64,000 nt of DNA. Origin: Streptomyces durocortorensis. Lineage in GTDB: Bacteria; Actinomycetota; Actinomycetes; Streptomycetales; Streptomycetaceae. Positions 54,499-62,799 of this stretch are shown here, in pieces. How positions within the stretch are numbered: the stretch's first letter is position 1; each line of letters begins with the position of its first letter. Location of the stretch: positions 6,572,001-6,636,000 of the forward strand of contig NZ_CP134500.1 in assembly GCF_031760065.1 (NCBI RefSeq), in the 5' to 3' direction. Under the pieces are notes generated by a model. It saw nothing but the letters and a program-made list of their open reading frames with translations. It did no database searches and had not been told where the DNA came from. Made by a program: the position numbers and the translations under genes.

Positions 54499-55548
54499 CA
54501 GCACCTCGGCCAGGTCGTAGGAGACGACCTCCTCCAACTGCGCGTACGTACAGCCGACGGGGGACCGGTCCGGGCGCCACCGCCGGAACTGCGTGGTGTG
54601 CCGGAACCGGTCGCCCTCCATGTGGTCGTACGCCACCTCGCAGACCCGCTCGGGGCGCAACGGCACCCAGGACTGGTCCTTCTTGCCCGACCAGCGGTTC
54701 TGTGTCCCCGGCAGCCGGGACCGCTCGTGCGCCGCCGCGTCGGCCCAGGCGCCCCACGGATGGTCGGCGAACTCGGTGCGCAGCGGGGCGAGTTCCTCGG
54801 CGAGTTCGGCGCGCCGCTTCATCGGGAAGGCCGCGCAGACCCCGACGTGCTGGAGCACGCCCCCGGTGTCGTAGAGGCCGAGCAGCAGCGAGCCGACGAC
54901 CGGGCCGCTCTTGTGCTCGCGGTAGCCCGCCACCACGACGTCCGCCGAACGCTCGTGCTTGATCTTGTACATCACCCGGGTGTCGGGCCGGTAGGGCAGG
55001 TCGACCGGCTTGGCGACGACGCCGTCGAGCCCCGCGCCCTCGTACCGGTCGAACCACTGCCGGGCGACCTCGATGTCCGTGGTGGAAGGGGCGAGGAGGA
55101 CCGGCGGGGACGCGCCGGCGAGCGCCGCCTCCAGTACCGCCCGCCGGTCCGCCTGCCGGGTGGAGAGAAGAGAGGTGTCGTCGACCGCGAGGACGTCGAA
55201 GGCGATGAAACTCGCCGGGGTCTGCTCGGCCAGCATCCGCACCCGGGAGTCCGCCGGGTGGATGCGCTCGCTGAGCCGGTCGAAGTCGAGCCGCCCCTCG
55301 TGGGCGATGACGATCTCCCCGTCGATCACGCAACGCGGCGGGAGGTTCTCCCGCACGGCGTCGACCAGGTCGGGGAAGTAGCGCGTGAGGGGCTTTCCGG
55401 TGCGGCTGCCGATCTCGACCTCGTCGCCGTCCCGGAAGACGATCGCGCGGAAGCCGTCCCACTTCGCCTCGTAACTCATGCCCGGCGGAATCGCGGACAC
55501 CGACTTGGCGAGCATCGGCTTCACGGGCGGCATCACCGGCAGGTCCAT
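54487..55548 (-). CDS. ligC: ATP-dependent DNA ligase, LigC type
   Basis: 353-residue DNA ligase. Motif I with the adenylated Lys29 is YEAKWDGFRA; motif III FIAFDVLAVD; motif IV GLDGVVAKP; motif V MYKIKHERSADVVVAGYR. The C-terminal OB-fold region ends CTYAQLEEVVSYDLAEVL. LigC enzymes act in alternative end joining or gap repair rather than replication. ATG at 55548 is the natural start; the frame open to 55686 is not used. It is divergent from the LigD-type polymerase gene. Confidence 0.92.
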   Translation of the reverse strand: MDLPVMPPVKPMLAKSVSAIPPGMSYEAKWDGFRAIVFRDGDEVEIGSRTGKPLTRYFPDLVDAVRENLPPRCVIDGEIVIAHEGRLDFDRLSERIHPADSRVRMLAEQTPASFIAFDVLAVDDTSLLSTRQADRRAVLEAALAGASPPVLLAPSTTDIEVARQWFDRYEGAGLDGVVAKPVDLPYRPDTRVMYKIKHERSADVVVAGYREHKSGPVVGSLLLGLYDTGGVLQHVGVCAAFPMKRRAELAEELAPLRTEFADHPWGAWADAAAHERSRLPGTQNRWSGKKDQSWVPLRPERVCEVAYDHMEGDRFRHTTQFRRWRPDRSPVGCTYAQLEEVVSYDLAEVLSGG

Positions 55549-55586
55549 GGCCCGATTCTGTCGCCCTTCCCTGCCCATGTCTCCCG

Positions 55587-55599
55587 ATATGCGGCATAT
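55587..55599. promoter_or_regulatory. Palindrome in the ligC/polymerase gap
   Basis: ATATG-CGG-CATAT, perfect 5-bp arms, in the 76-base gap between divergent ligC and the polymerase gene. It is AT-rich and central, so it could be a shared operator or part of overlapping promoters. Confidence 0.4.
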
Positions 55600-55624
55600 G
55601 TGCGATCGGCCTACGGTGGCCGTC

Positions 55625-56650
55625 ATGGGAGCAGCGGTGGAGCTGGACGCGGGCGGACGGGCCGTGAGGCTGTCCAACCCGGACAAGGTGTACTTCCCGG
55701 AGAAGGGCTACACCAAGAGGGACGTGGCCGAGTACTTCCTCGCCGTCGGGGCGGGCATCACCCGTGCCCTCAACCACCGGCCGACCACCCTCCAGCGCTT
55801 CGTGGACGGGGTCGAGGGCGACTTCTTCTACCAGAAGAGGGCCCCGAAGAACCTCCCCGAGTGGATTCCCACCGCCCGCATCGCCTTCCCCAGCGGCCGC
55901 CCCGCCGACGAGATCTGCCCCACCGAGCTCGCCGCCGTGATCTGGGCCGCCAACCTCGGCACACTCACCTTCCACCCCTGGCCGGTCCGGGCCGGCGACA
56001 CCGACCACCCCGACGAGCTGCGCATCGACCTCGACCCGCAGCCCGGCACCGACTACGCCGACGCGGTCACCGCCGCCCACGAGCTGCGGTCCGTCCTGGA
56101 GGACCATGGCGTACGCGGCTGGCCCAAGACCTCCGGGGGCCGCGGGATGCATGTCTTCATCCCCATCGAGCCCGCCTGGACCTTCACCCAGGTGCGGCGC
56201 GCCGCCATCGCCGCCGGGCGCGAGCTGGAGCGGCGGATGCCCGACCGGGTGACCACGGCCTGGTGGAAGGAGGAGCGCGGCGAGCGGATCTTCGTCGACT
56301 TCAACCAGACCGCCCGCGACCGCACGATCGCCTCCGCCTATTCCGTACGCCCCTTCCCGCACGCCCCGGTCTCCGCCCCGCTGCGCTGGGAGGAGATCGA
56401 CGACGCCGAACCGCGCGACTTCGACATCCGCACACTGCCGGTGCGGTACGCCGAACTCGGCGATGTCCACGCCGACATGGACCAGGAGGCGTTCCGGCTC
56501 GACGGGCTGCTGGAGCTGGCGGACCGGGACGAGAAGGAGCGGGGGATGGGGGACATGCCGTATCCGCCGGAGTACCCGAAGATGCCTGGCGAACCCAAGC
56601 GCGTCCAGCCCAGCCGCGCCCGGCACGACGACGACGGCGAGATGGCGTGA
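55625..56650 (+). CDS. LigD-type archaeo-eukaryotic primase/polymerase (stand-alone)
   Basis: 341 residues, the polymerase domain of LigD without ligase or nuclease domains. Catalytic acids are in ELRIDLDPQP (Asp135, Asp137), with TSGGRGMHVFIPI and YSVRPFPHAPVSAPLRWEEI also typical. ATG at 55625 is used; a GTG at 55616 is possible. Stand-alone polymerases of this kind work with LigC-type ligases and Ku in mycobacterial and streptomycete repair; no Ku gene is in the window. GTGA overlap couples it to the following membrane protein. Confidence 0.92.
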   Translation: MGAAVELDAGGRAVRLSNPDKVYFPEKGYTKRDVAEYFLAVGAGITRALNHRPTTLQRFVDGVEGDFFYQKRAPKNLPEWIPTARIAFPSGRPADEICPTELAAVIWAANLGTLTFHPWPVRAGDTDHPDELRIDLDPQPGTDYADAVTAAHELRSVLEDHGVRGWPKTSGGRGMHVFIPIEPAWTFTQVRRAAIAAGRELERRMPDRVTTAWWKEERGERIFVDFNQTARDRTIASAYSVRPFPHAPVSAPLRWEEIDDAEPRDFDIRTLPVRYAELGDVHADMDQEAFRLDGLLELADRDEKERGMGDMPYPPEYPKMPGEPKRVQPSRARHDDDGEMA

Positions 56651-57771
56651 GCGAACACAGTGAGAGAGCCGGCAGCAGCGAGAAGGGCGGCATCAGTGAC
56701 AACAGAGGCGGCAGCAGCGAGAAACACGGTGCCCACGGCCGCCCGCTGACCCTCCGCGACCGCTGGGAGGCGTACAAGAACAGCCCGTTCCTCCCCGCGA
56801 CCGTCCTCGTCCTCATCGTCGCCGCCGCGGCCGGTCTCTTCGCCGGTTCCTACACCTACGCGATGGCCAACCCCACCCCGCACCGGATTCCCGCCGCCCT
56901 GGTAACCCAGCCGGAGGCGGAGCGCGGCGAGGCGTTCGTCGCCGCGATGGAGAAGGCCCTCGACACCTCGCTCGAACTGCGCGAGTACCCGGACCCGGCA
57001 GACGCCCGCCGCGCCCTGAACGAACAGAAGGTCTTCGCCATCGTCCGTGCCTCCGGCCGCGGGGTGGCGCTGGACGTGGCCGGGGCTTCCGGGGCCTCCG
57101 TGGCCGAACTGCTCGGCAAGGCGGGGGTGGAGGCCGGTGACGCCGCCGGAGTGCCGGTGACGGTCAGGGACGTCAAGCCGCTCCAGCAGGGCGACCCGCG
57201 CGGGCTCGCCCTGTTCTACATCTCACTGGCCGCCGTGATCATGGGCTTCCTCGGCGCGATCCAGCTGAGCATCCACGCGCACGGCCTCAACCCGGCGGAG
57301 CGCATCGCGTTCACCGCCGCGTACGCCCTGCTCGGCGGCCTCGCCATCGCGGCGGCCGTGGACTGGTGGCTCGGGGCGGTCGACCTGCCGTTCGTGCAGT
57401 CCTGGCTGATCCTGGCGTTCACGATGTTCACCTCGGGGATGGTCTTCACGATGTTCAACACCCTGATGGGCCGGTGGGCGATGATCCCCACCTGGGGCGT
57501 CATGGTGCTGCTCGGCAACCCCTCGTCCGGCGGTGCGGTGTCCTGGCCGCTGCTTCCCTCCGTCCTCGGGCACATCGGCCGCTGGCTCCCGCCGGGCGCG
57601 TCCGTCAACGCCCAGCACACCGCCGTCTACTACCAGGGCTATCAGTTCGTCTTCCCGTACCTGGTGCTCGCCGCCTGGGCGCTGGTCTCCTGCACGGTGT
57701 TCTGGGTGTGGCGCCACCGACACCCAGGAGGCCGCGCCCGCACACCTGAGCATGCGGCCACGGCCTCCTGA
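56647..57771 (+). CDS. YhgE/Pip-like membrane protein (ABC-2 fold)
   Basis: 374 residues, function unknown. N-terminal low-complexity SSEKGG repeats, one span (LPATVLVLIVAAAAGLFAGSY), an extracytoplasmic domain (AALVTQPEAERGEAFVAAME, LREYPDPADARRALNEQKVF), and five C-terminal spans ending FPYLVLAAWALVSCTVFWVW. This is the layout of YhgE/Pip-family proteins. GTG 56647 overlaps the polymerase stop (GTGA). Coupling a membrane protein to a repair polymerase is unexpected and may be incidental. Confidence 0.85.
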   Translation: MSEHSERAGSSEKGGISDNRGGSSEKHGAHGRPLTLRDRWEAYKNSPFLPATVLVLIVAAAAGLFAGSYTYAMANPTPHRIPAALVTQPEAERGEAFVAAMEKALDTSLELREYPDPADARRALNEQKVFAIVRASGRGVALDVAGASGASVAELLGKAGVEAGDAAGVPVTVRDVKPLQQGDPRGLALFYISLAAVIMGFLGAIQLSIHAHGLNPAERIAFTAAYALLGGLAIAAAVDWWLGAVDLPFVQSWLILAFTMFTSGMVFTMFNTLMGRWAMIPTWGVMVLLGNPSSGGAVSWPLLPSVLGHIGRWLPPGASVNAQHTAVYYQGYQFVFPYLVLAAWALVSCTVFWVWRHRHPGGRARTPEHAATAS

Positions 57772-57787
57772 GAACTCCTCCGCCGGC

Positions 57788-60025
57788 CTACAGCTCCTTG
57801 ATCCGGATGTCGCGGTAGGAGATGACGTCCGTGACTCCGTGCACCTGGAGCCCGATGTGACCGGAGGCGAACCGCCGGCCGTCGGTGCCCGGGTCGTCAC
57901 CGCGCGGCGGCTCGAAGAGCTGACCGCGAGTGTTGTCGAACTCGTTGATCAGGACGCCGTTGCGGTAGATCTCGTAGTGCTGGTCGACCACCTTGATCTC
58001 GTAGTCGTTCCAGGTTCCCTTGGGCGTGACCCCGGCGCCGCCGAGACCCACCCGGTCGAAGCCGTACACCGAACCGGTCTTGTACATGTCGCCGTCCGGC
58101 CGGTCGTTGACCTGGATCTCGTGCCCGTACTTGATGGCGACCCACTCCGGACGTGACTCCTCCGGGTGGTCGTGGACCTTCGGGAAGCGGACGAAGACTC
58201 CGCCGTTCGCGTTGCCCGAGCCCGGGGCGTCGTCCCGCCACTGGAGTTTCAGCGAGAAGTCGTCGTACGCCCGGGCCGGGAACCACAGCATGCCCATACC
58301 GCCCACGGTCGTGGAACTGGTGATGGAGGCCTCCTCCTCGTTCAGCCCGAACGCGCCGCCGCCCACGTGCTGCCATTTGGCGAGCGAGGCCGCCGTACCG
58401 TCGAAGAGCTTGGTGTACCCCTCGACCTGGCCGGGCTTCCCGATGCCCGACTGCTCGGCGGCCCGGTTGATCGCCCTGCGCTCGCGCTGGTCGATGACGC
58501 CGTCGGTCTTCAGCCTGTCGAGCACCGACTTCACGTGCTTGAGGAACAGCGCGTGGGAGGACCAGTCCTTCTCGTCCTCGATCAGTTCGTTGATCGTGCA
58601 GCGATTGCGGGTGATCCGGTTCGGGACGCCCGTGTCGACCGTGCCGACGAAGACCGTGTGCCGCTCGTCGAACTCCGCGCAGTTCGGCGCCGGGACCCCG
58701 CCGCCCCGGGCGACGGTGAACGACACCTTCTTCGCCTCGGAGGTGTTGCCCGCCCTGTCCGTCGCCCGGTGGGAGATGGAGTGGTGGCCCACCCGGTCGA
58801 CGATCACGGGAGCGGTGTACGCGAGGTAGGGACCGCCGTCCAGCGAGTACTCCACCTTCTCCACGCCCGAGTCGTCGTCGGTCGCGGTGACGGTGGCCCT
58901 GGCGCTGGTGATGAACGCCCCGTCGGAGTTCTTGTCGCCCTCGACCTTCACCGAGGTCTCCGGAGCCGTCCGGTCCTGCGACGGCGGTTCCACGACGGTG
59001 AACCCGACGGTCTTCTCGTCCGCCACGTTCCCCGACCGGTCGGTGGCCCGGTAGCGGACGGTGTGCCCACCCGGCTCGTGGACCATCACCGGTGCGGTGT
59101 ACGGCTGCCACGCGCCGTCGGCCCCGATCGCGTACTCGATGGTGTTGACGCCGGACCCGGTGTCGGACGCGGTCACGGTGACCGTGGCCATCCCCAGGTA
59201 GGCGCCCGCCGCGTCCTTCTCACCCGTGACGGTCGCCGAGGTCTCCGGCGGTGTCTCGTCGTCCGTCGGCGGCGCGGCGACCGTGAAGTCCACGGATTTC
59301 TCCGGCGCCGTGTTGCCCGCCCCGTCGGTGGCCCGGTAGCGGACGGTGTGCTCGCCGACCTCGTTCACCACGACGGGTGCGGTGTACGGCTGCCACTCGC
59401 CCTCCGCGCCGAGGGCGTACTCGACGGTGTCGACGCCGGAGCCCTCGTCGGTGGCCTCGACGGTGACCGTGGCCTGGCCGATGTACGCGCCGTCACCGTT
59501 CCGGTCGCCGTCGACCTTCGCCGAGGTCTCGGGGGTCTCGGTGTCCTCGCCGCTGCCCTCGGTGACGGTCAGGATGCCCTGCATCCGGCCGTGGCCGGGG
59601 ATCGTGCAGTGGTAGAAGTACCGGCCGGGCGACAGCGTGACCTCCACACTGTGCCTGCCGCCCTCGGCGTCACCCGGGTTGGCCAGGATGTTCAGCTGGA
59701 CGTCGTCGTTGAACTCGGGGTCCGACACGCCGAACGTCAGTGTGTGCGGCATGCTCGTCGTGTTTCCGGTCGCCGTGCTGTTCTCGAAGACGATGGTCGC
59801 CCTGCCCGCCACCGCCGTCCTGGGTGCGGTCAGATAGCGGTCGATCGGATCGCCGGCCGTCCACGTCAGGACCTGGTCGGCGGCCGCGGCCGAGGGGCGG
59901 TCGTCCTCCCGGCCGTACGCGGCCGTCGAGGTCAGCCCGAGGACCATCAGGAGAGAGGCCAGCAGGGCCACCCGGAAACCGGTCGGCCGATGCCGCCGCC
60001 GTGCGGGGAGCATGGAATGTCTCAC
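57788..60025 (-). CDS. Secreted cupredoxin/triple-repeat/DUF1080 protein
   Basis: 745-residue exported protein. A signal peptide (residues about 17-38) is followed by a cupredoxin domain (about 45-158) with copper ligands in MPHTL and YHCTIPGHGRM (His94, Cys140, His145, Met148). Three repeats of about 90 residues follow (about 164-440; each with YTAPV and HRATDRAGN-like words), of OmpL47/Ig-like type. The C-terminal DUF1080 domain (about 535-745; FDGTAASLAKWQHVGGGAFGL, GGVFVRFP) is a sugar-hydrolase-like lectin fold, 3-keto-disaccharide hydrolase family. GTG at 60025 overlaps the partner gene's stop (GTGA). Confidence 0.88.
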   Translation of the reverse strand: MRHSMLPARRRHRPTGFRVALLASLLMVLGLTSTAAYGREDDRPSAAAADQVLTWTAGDPIDRYLTAPRTAVAGRATIVFENSTATGNTTSMPHTLTFGVSDPEFNDDVQLNILANPGDAEGGRHSVEVTLSPGRYFYHCTIPGHGRMQGILTVTEGSGEDTETPETSAKVDGDRNGDGAYIGQATVTVEATDEGSGVDTVEYALGAEGEWQPYTAPVVVNEVGEHTVRYRATDGAGNTAPEKSVDFTVAAPPTDDETPPETSATVTGEKDAAGAYLGMATVTVTASDTGSGVNTIEYAIGADGAWQPYTAPVMVHEPGGHTVRYRATDRSGNVADEKTVGFTVVEPPSQDRTAPETSVKVEGDKNSDGAFITSARATVTATDDDSGVEKVEYSLDGGPYLAYTAPVIVDRVGHHSISHRATDRAGNTSEAKKVSFTVARGGGVPAPNCAEFDERHTVFVGTVDTGVPNRITRNRCTINELIEDEKDWSSHALFLKHVKSVLDRLKTDGVIDQRERRAINRAAEQSGIGKPGQVEGYTKLFDGTAASLAKWQHVGGGAFGLNEEEASITSSTTVGGMGMLWFPARAYDDFSLKLQWRDDAPGSGNANGGVFVRFPKVHDHPEESRPEWVAIKYGHEIQVNDRPDGDMYKTGSVYGFDRVGLGGAGVTPKGTWNDYEIKVVDQHYEIYRNGVLINEFDNTRGQLFEPPRGDDPGTDGRRFASGHIGLQVHGVTDVISYRDIRIKEL
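58705..59545 (-). repeat. Three tandem protein-domain repeats in the DUF1080 protein
   Basis: Three copies of about 270 bases encode beta-sandwich repeats with shared words: PPETSATVTGEK, GSGVNTIEYAIG, and HTVRYRATDRSGN in one copy. They differ enough to be old domain duplications, not recent tandem DNA repeats. Confidence 0.8.
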
Positions 60026-62526
60026 TGCGCTGCCGCCTTCCCGACGAGGTCCTCGGCGGCCGGAGTCGCGCCGCCACCCTTGTACGCCACGCGCCACAGC
60101 GCGGACTTGGAGTCGGAGGTGAAGAAGCCGCGCCCGTAGTCCAGGACGTACAGCGAACCGTCCGGTGCGAACTTCCAGTCCATCAGATTGCGGATGCCGT
60201 CCGCCCCGACCGGGATGATCTTCTTCAACGACTCGGCGTGCACGGGCAGTCCGCCCCTGCCGACGGTCTTCGGGTCGGTGATGACGGCGTGCCGGGGCTG
60301 GGTGCCGTCGTAGAAGTCACCGACGAACCACTTGCCGTCCCAGTACGCGGGCCACTTGGCGGTGGACTCGCTCCGCGCGTCGAAGCGGTAGACCGGGCCG
60401 TTCATCGTGGCCTGCCCGCCGCCCTTCAGCCAGGGCAGCAACTCCTCGCCCTCCTCCGTCCTGTAGCTCGGTACGCCGTTCTCGTCGCGCGGGTAGTCCA
60501 CCCCGCCGCCCTGCGGCGAGTACCAGATGGTGTTCGGGGTGACCGGCGGCAGCTTGACCAGCCCGTCGTTGTGCGGTGACTCGTTCCTGGGGGCGTCGCA
60601 GTCGTACCAGCCCAGCGGCCGGCTCGGGTCGGGCAGATTCCGGTCCCGGTAGGGCTGGTTGTTGCCCATGCAGTACGGCCAGCCGTGGTTGCCCGCTTCG
60701 GTGATCGCGGCGAACGTGTCGTACTTCGCCGGACCCCAGGTGGTGCTCGGCGCACCCGCGTCGGGGCCGACCCAGCCCGCGTACAGCGTGTCCGTCGCGG
60801 GGTCGACCGAGATCCGGGCCGGGTTGCGCACGCCCATCACGTAGATCTCGCCCCGGGTCTTCCCGCCGCCCTCGTCCGGCTCCTGCCCGGTGAAGAGGTT
60901 GCCCTCGGGCAGGGTGTACGTCCCGTCGTCCTCCGGGTGGATACGCAGGATCTTGCCGTTGAGGTTGTTGGTGTTGCCCGAGGTCCGCCGCGCGTCGGCG
61001 AAGGCGATGCCCTTGTAGTTCGGCTCCGGGTTGTTTCCGGAGTAACCACCGCTGAAACCTGAGGAGTTGTTATCACCGGTCGCGATGTACAGGTTGTCCT
61101 TCGAGTCCCACGCCATGCCGCCGCCCGCGTGGCAGCAGCTGTGGATCTGCACCGGCCAGCCGAGCAGCACCTTCTCGGAGGCCAGGTCCAGCGTCCCGGA
61201 CGCCGATTCGTAGGTGAAGCGGGATACCTGACGGGTCGCCAACCGCCTGTCGCGGTCGATCTTCGCGTGCGGAGTGTAGTGCAGGTACACCCATCCGTTG
61301 GACGCGAAGTCCGGGTCGAGCTCGATCCCGAGCAACCCCTCCTCGACCTTCACCAGTTCGCCGCCGCCGCCCTTGTTGCCGAAGACGTCCAGCGCACCCG
61401 CCAGGGTGACCTTCCCGGTCCTCGGGTCGTAGACGTGGATCTCCCCCTTGCCCTTGCCGATGTCCGGGTCGTTCCAGTCGATGACGACCGGACTGGAGCT
61501 GTCGGCCCCGCCGCGCCCGATGTAGAAGACCTTCCCGTCCGGCGCGGTCACCAGACCGTGCGGCTCGCCGATCTGGTCGTTCCGGCCCGGCTGGTTGGGC
61601 TTGGTGAGCCGTTCGGCGGTGTAGTTGGACGTGATGGTCGCCTTGCAGTCGGCCTGCGAGGTCCGGTTCGTCCAGGCGAGCGCTCCGCGCAGATGGTCGC
61701 GGAAGTCGGTCTCCGTGAAGCTGTCCGCCGTACCGCCCATCGCCGTGTAGAAGGACCGGCCGCCGTCGTAGTCCCGGCACCAGGAGACCGGGTGGTCCCA
61801 GCCGTTGGCGCTCGCGCCCGGCCGGTACGTCAACTCCCGCACCCGCGCCACGGTGTGGACGTCACCTGACGGATTCTTCGTCCAGTTCAGCCACTTGTCG
61901 GGGCGCTTCCACTCCAGCGGCAGGTTCTTGGTGGCCGGGTGGACCCGGTCGCCGATCTCAACGGTCGCCCGCTGCACCGCCGTCGGGCTGCCGGCCGCCG
62001 GACGGGCACCCACCAGGCCGGTGAACCAGTCCGAGTACGGCTCGGTGCGCGCCGCGTCATGGATGCCGAGAAAGCCGCCGCCCGCCTCCATGTACGCCTC
62101 CAGGCCCGCCTCCTGCTCCGGGTCGAGGACGTCGCCGCCACCGGTGAGGAAGACGACGGCGTGGAACGAGCCGAGCCGCTTCCCGTTGGTGAAGACCTTG
62201 GGGTCGGCGGTGGCCACTACGGTGAACCGCCCGGCCTCCGGGCCGGTCTGCCCGATCTTCTCGATCGCCGCTATCCCCGCGTCCGTGTACGGGGCCTCGT
62301 CGCCCGCCGAGGCGTGGAAGGCCAGCACTTTGACCTGGTTCGTCGCCCCCGGCGGGGATGGCAGAGACAACGTTGTCGCCATCCTCTCGACCAGGTCCCG
62401 GTCGGGCGAGGTACCCGCGCTGGCCGGGCCCCCGCCGCTCAGCAGCGACACGGTCAGTGCGCCGGCCGCCAGGGCCGCCGCGAGGCCGCGTCGTGATCTG
62501 GACCGGTGATGCGGTGCGCGCTGCAT
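60022..62526 (-). CDS. Secreted ThuA-PQQ-type sugar dehydrogenase fusion
   Basis: 834 residues. Signal peptide (AAALAAGALTVSLLSGGGPA), ThuA domain at about 45-270 (KVLAFHASAGDEAPYTDAGI, GFLGIHDAARTEPYSDWFTG, NGWDHPVSWCRDYDGGRSFY), then a glucose/sorbosone dehydrogenase six-bladed propeller at about 295-830 (IGEPHGLVTAPDGKVFYIGR, LLGIELDPDFASNGWVYLH, GDNNSSGFSG, EIYVMGVRNPARISVD, WKFAPDGSLYVLDYGRGFF). Such fusions oxidise sugars or process keto-sugars outside the cell with PQQ, though cofactor is inferred. ATG at 62526 with AGAGGGG upstream. Overlaps the DUF1080 gene. Confidence 0.9.
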   Translation of the reverse strand: MQRAPHHRSRSRRGLAAALAAGALTVSLLSGGGPASAGTSPDRDLVERMATTLSLPSPPGATNQVKVLAFHASAGDEAPYTDAGIAAIEKIGQTGPEAGRFTVVATADPKVFTNGKRLGSFHAVVFLTGGGDVLDPEQEAGLEAYMEAGGGFLGIHDAARTEPYSDWFTGLVGARPAAGSPTAVQRATVEIGDRVHPATKNLPLEWKRPDKWLNWTKNPSGDVHTVARVRELTYRPGASANGWDHPVSWCRDYDGGRSFYTAMGGTADSFTETDFRDHLRGALAWTNRTSQADCKATITSNYTAERLTKPNQPGRNDQIGEPHGLVTAPDGKVFYIGRGGADSSSPVVIDWNDPDIGKGKGEIHVYDPRTGKVTLAGALDVFGNKGGGGELVKVEEGLLGIELDPDFASNGWVYLHYTPHAKIDRDRRLATRQVSRFTYESASGTLDLASEKVLLGWPVQIHSCCHAGGGMAWDSKDNLYIATGDNNSSGFSGGYSGNNPEPNYKGIAFADARRTSGNTNNLNGKILRIHPEDDGTYTLPEGNLFTGQEPDEGGGKTRGEIYVMGVRNPARISVDPATDTLYAGWVGPDAGAPSTTWGPAKYDTFAAITEAGNHGWPYCMGNNQPYRDRNLPDPSRPLGWYDCDAPRNESPHNDGLVKLPPVTPNTIWYSPQGGGVDYPRDENGVPSYRTEEGEELLPWLKGGGQATMNGPVYRFDARSESTAKWPAYWDGKWFVGDFYDGTQPRHAVITDPKTVGRGGLPVHAESLKKIIPVGADGIRNLMDWKFAPDGSLYVLDYGRGFFTSDSKSALWRVAYKGGGATPAAEDLVGKAAAQ

Positions 62527-62539
62527 GTGGTCACCCACC

Positions 62540-62609
62540 CCTCTGTGGTCACTGCACCTCTCGGTGACTGTGGGTCGCTCACTCTTCGTCACTGCCTCTT
62601 GGTTCACTG
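62540..62609 (-). repeat. Four imperfect direct repeats in the leader of the ThuA-dehydrogenase gene
   Basis: On the minus strand the word CAGTGACC-n-AGAGG recurs at 62609-62595, 62594-62581, 62570-62557 and 62556-62540. Each copy contains an AGAG or AGAGG core, and the copy nearest the ATG overlaps the ribosome-site region. The function is unknown; the array lies 14 to 83 bases upstream of the start codon. Confidence 0.65.
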
Positions 62610-62799
62610 CGACAGCGCACGAAGCTAGACCCCTTTTCGCGGTCCGCCAATAGCTATGGCAGCAATGGCACGAACTTTGTCCTGGGTGTGGATAAACCGG
62701 ATGGTCCCGGCTACGGTGTGGCCCGATCCGGGGATCTCCGGAGCCCCCCTGACGTCTCCGCGGTGACGCCAGTTTCCTTATCGCAGTGGGGAGTTCGAC
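62610..62799 (+). promoter_or_regulatory. Divergent promoter region of ThuA-dehydrogenase and laccase genes
   Basis: With the repeat array, the 273-base gap between divergent genes. It is AT-rich at 62625-62700 and contains likely overlapping promoters; TTGTCC (62677-62682) is a possible laccase -35 but the -10 is weak. GGGGAG precedes the laccase ATG. No CsoR-type copper box was recognised. Confidence 0.35.

Noticed and set aside
58166..60139. 657-codon plus-strand frame opposite the DUF1080 protein
   Set aside because: Val/Arg-rich antisense shadow, with the repeat structure of the real gene mirrored in it.
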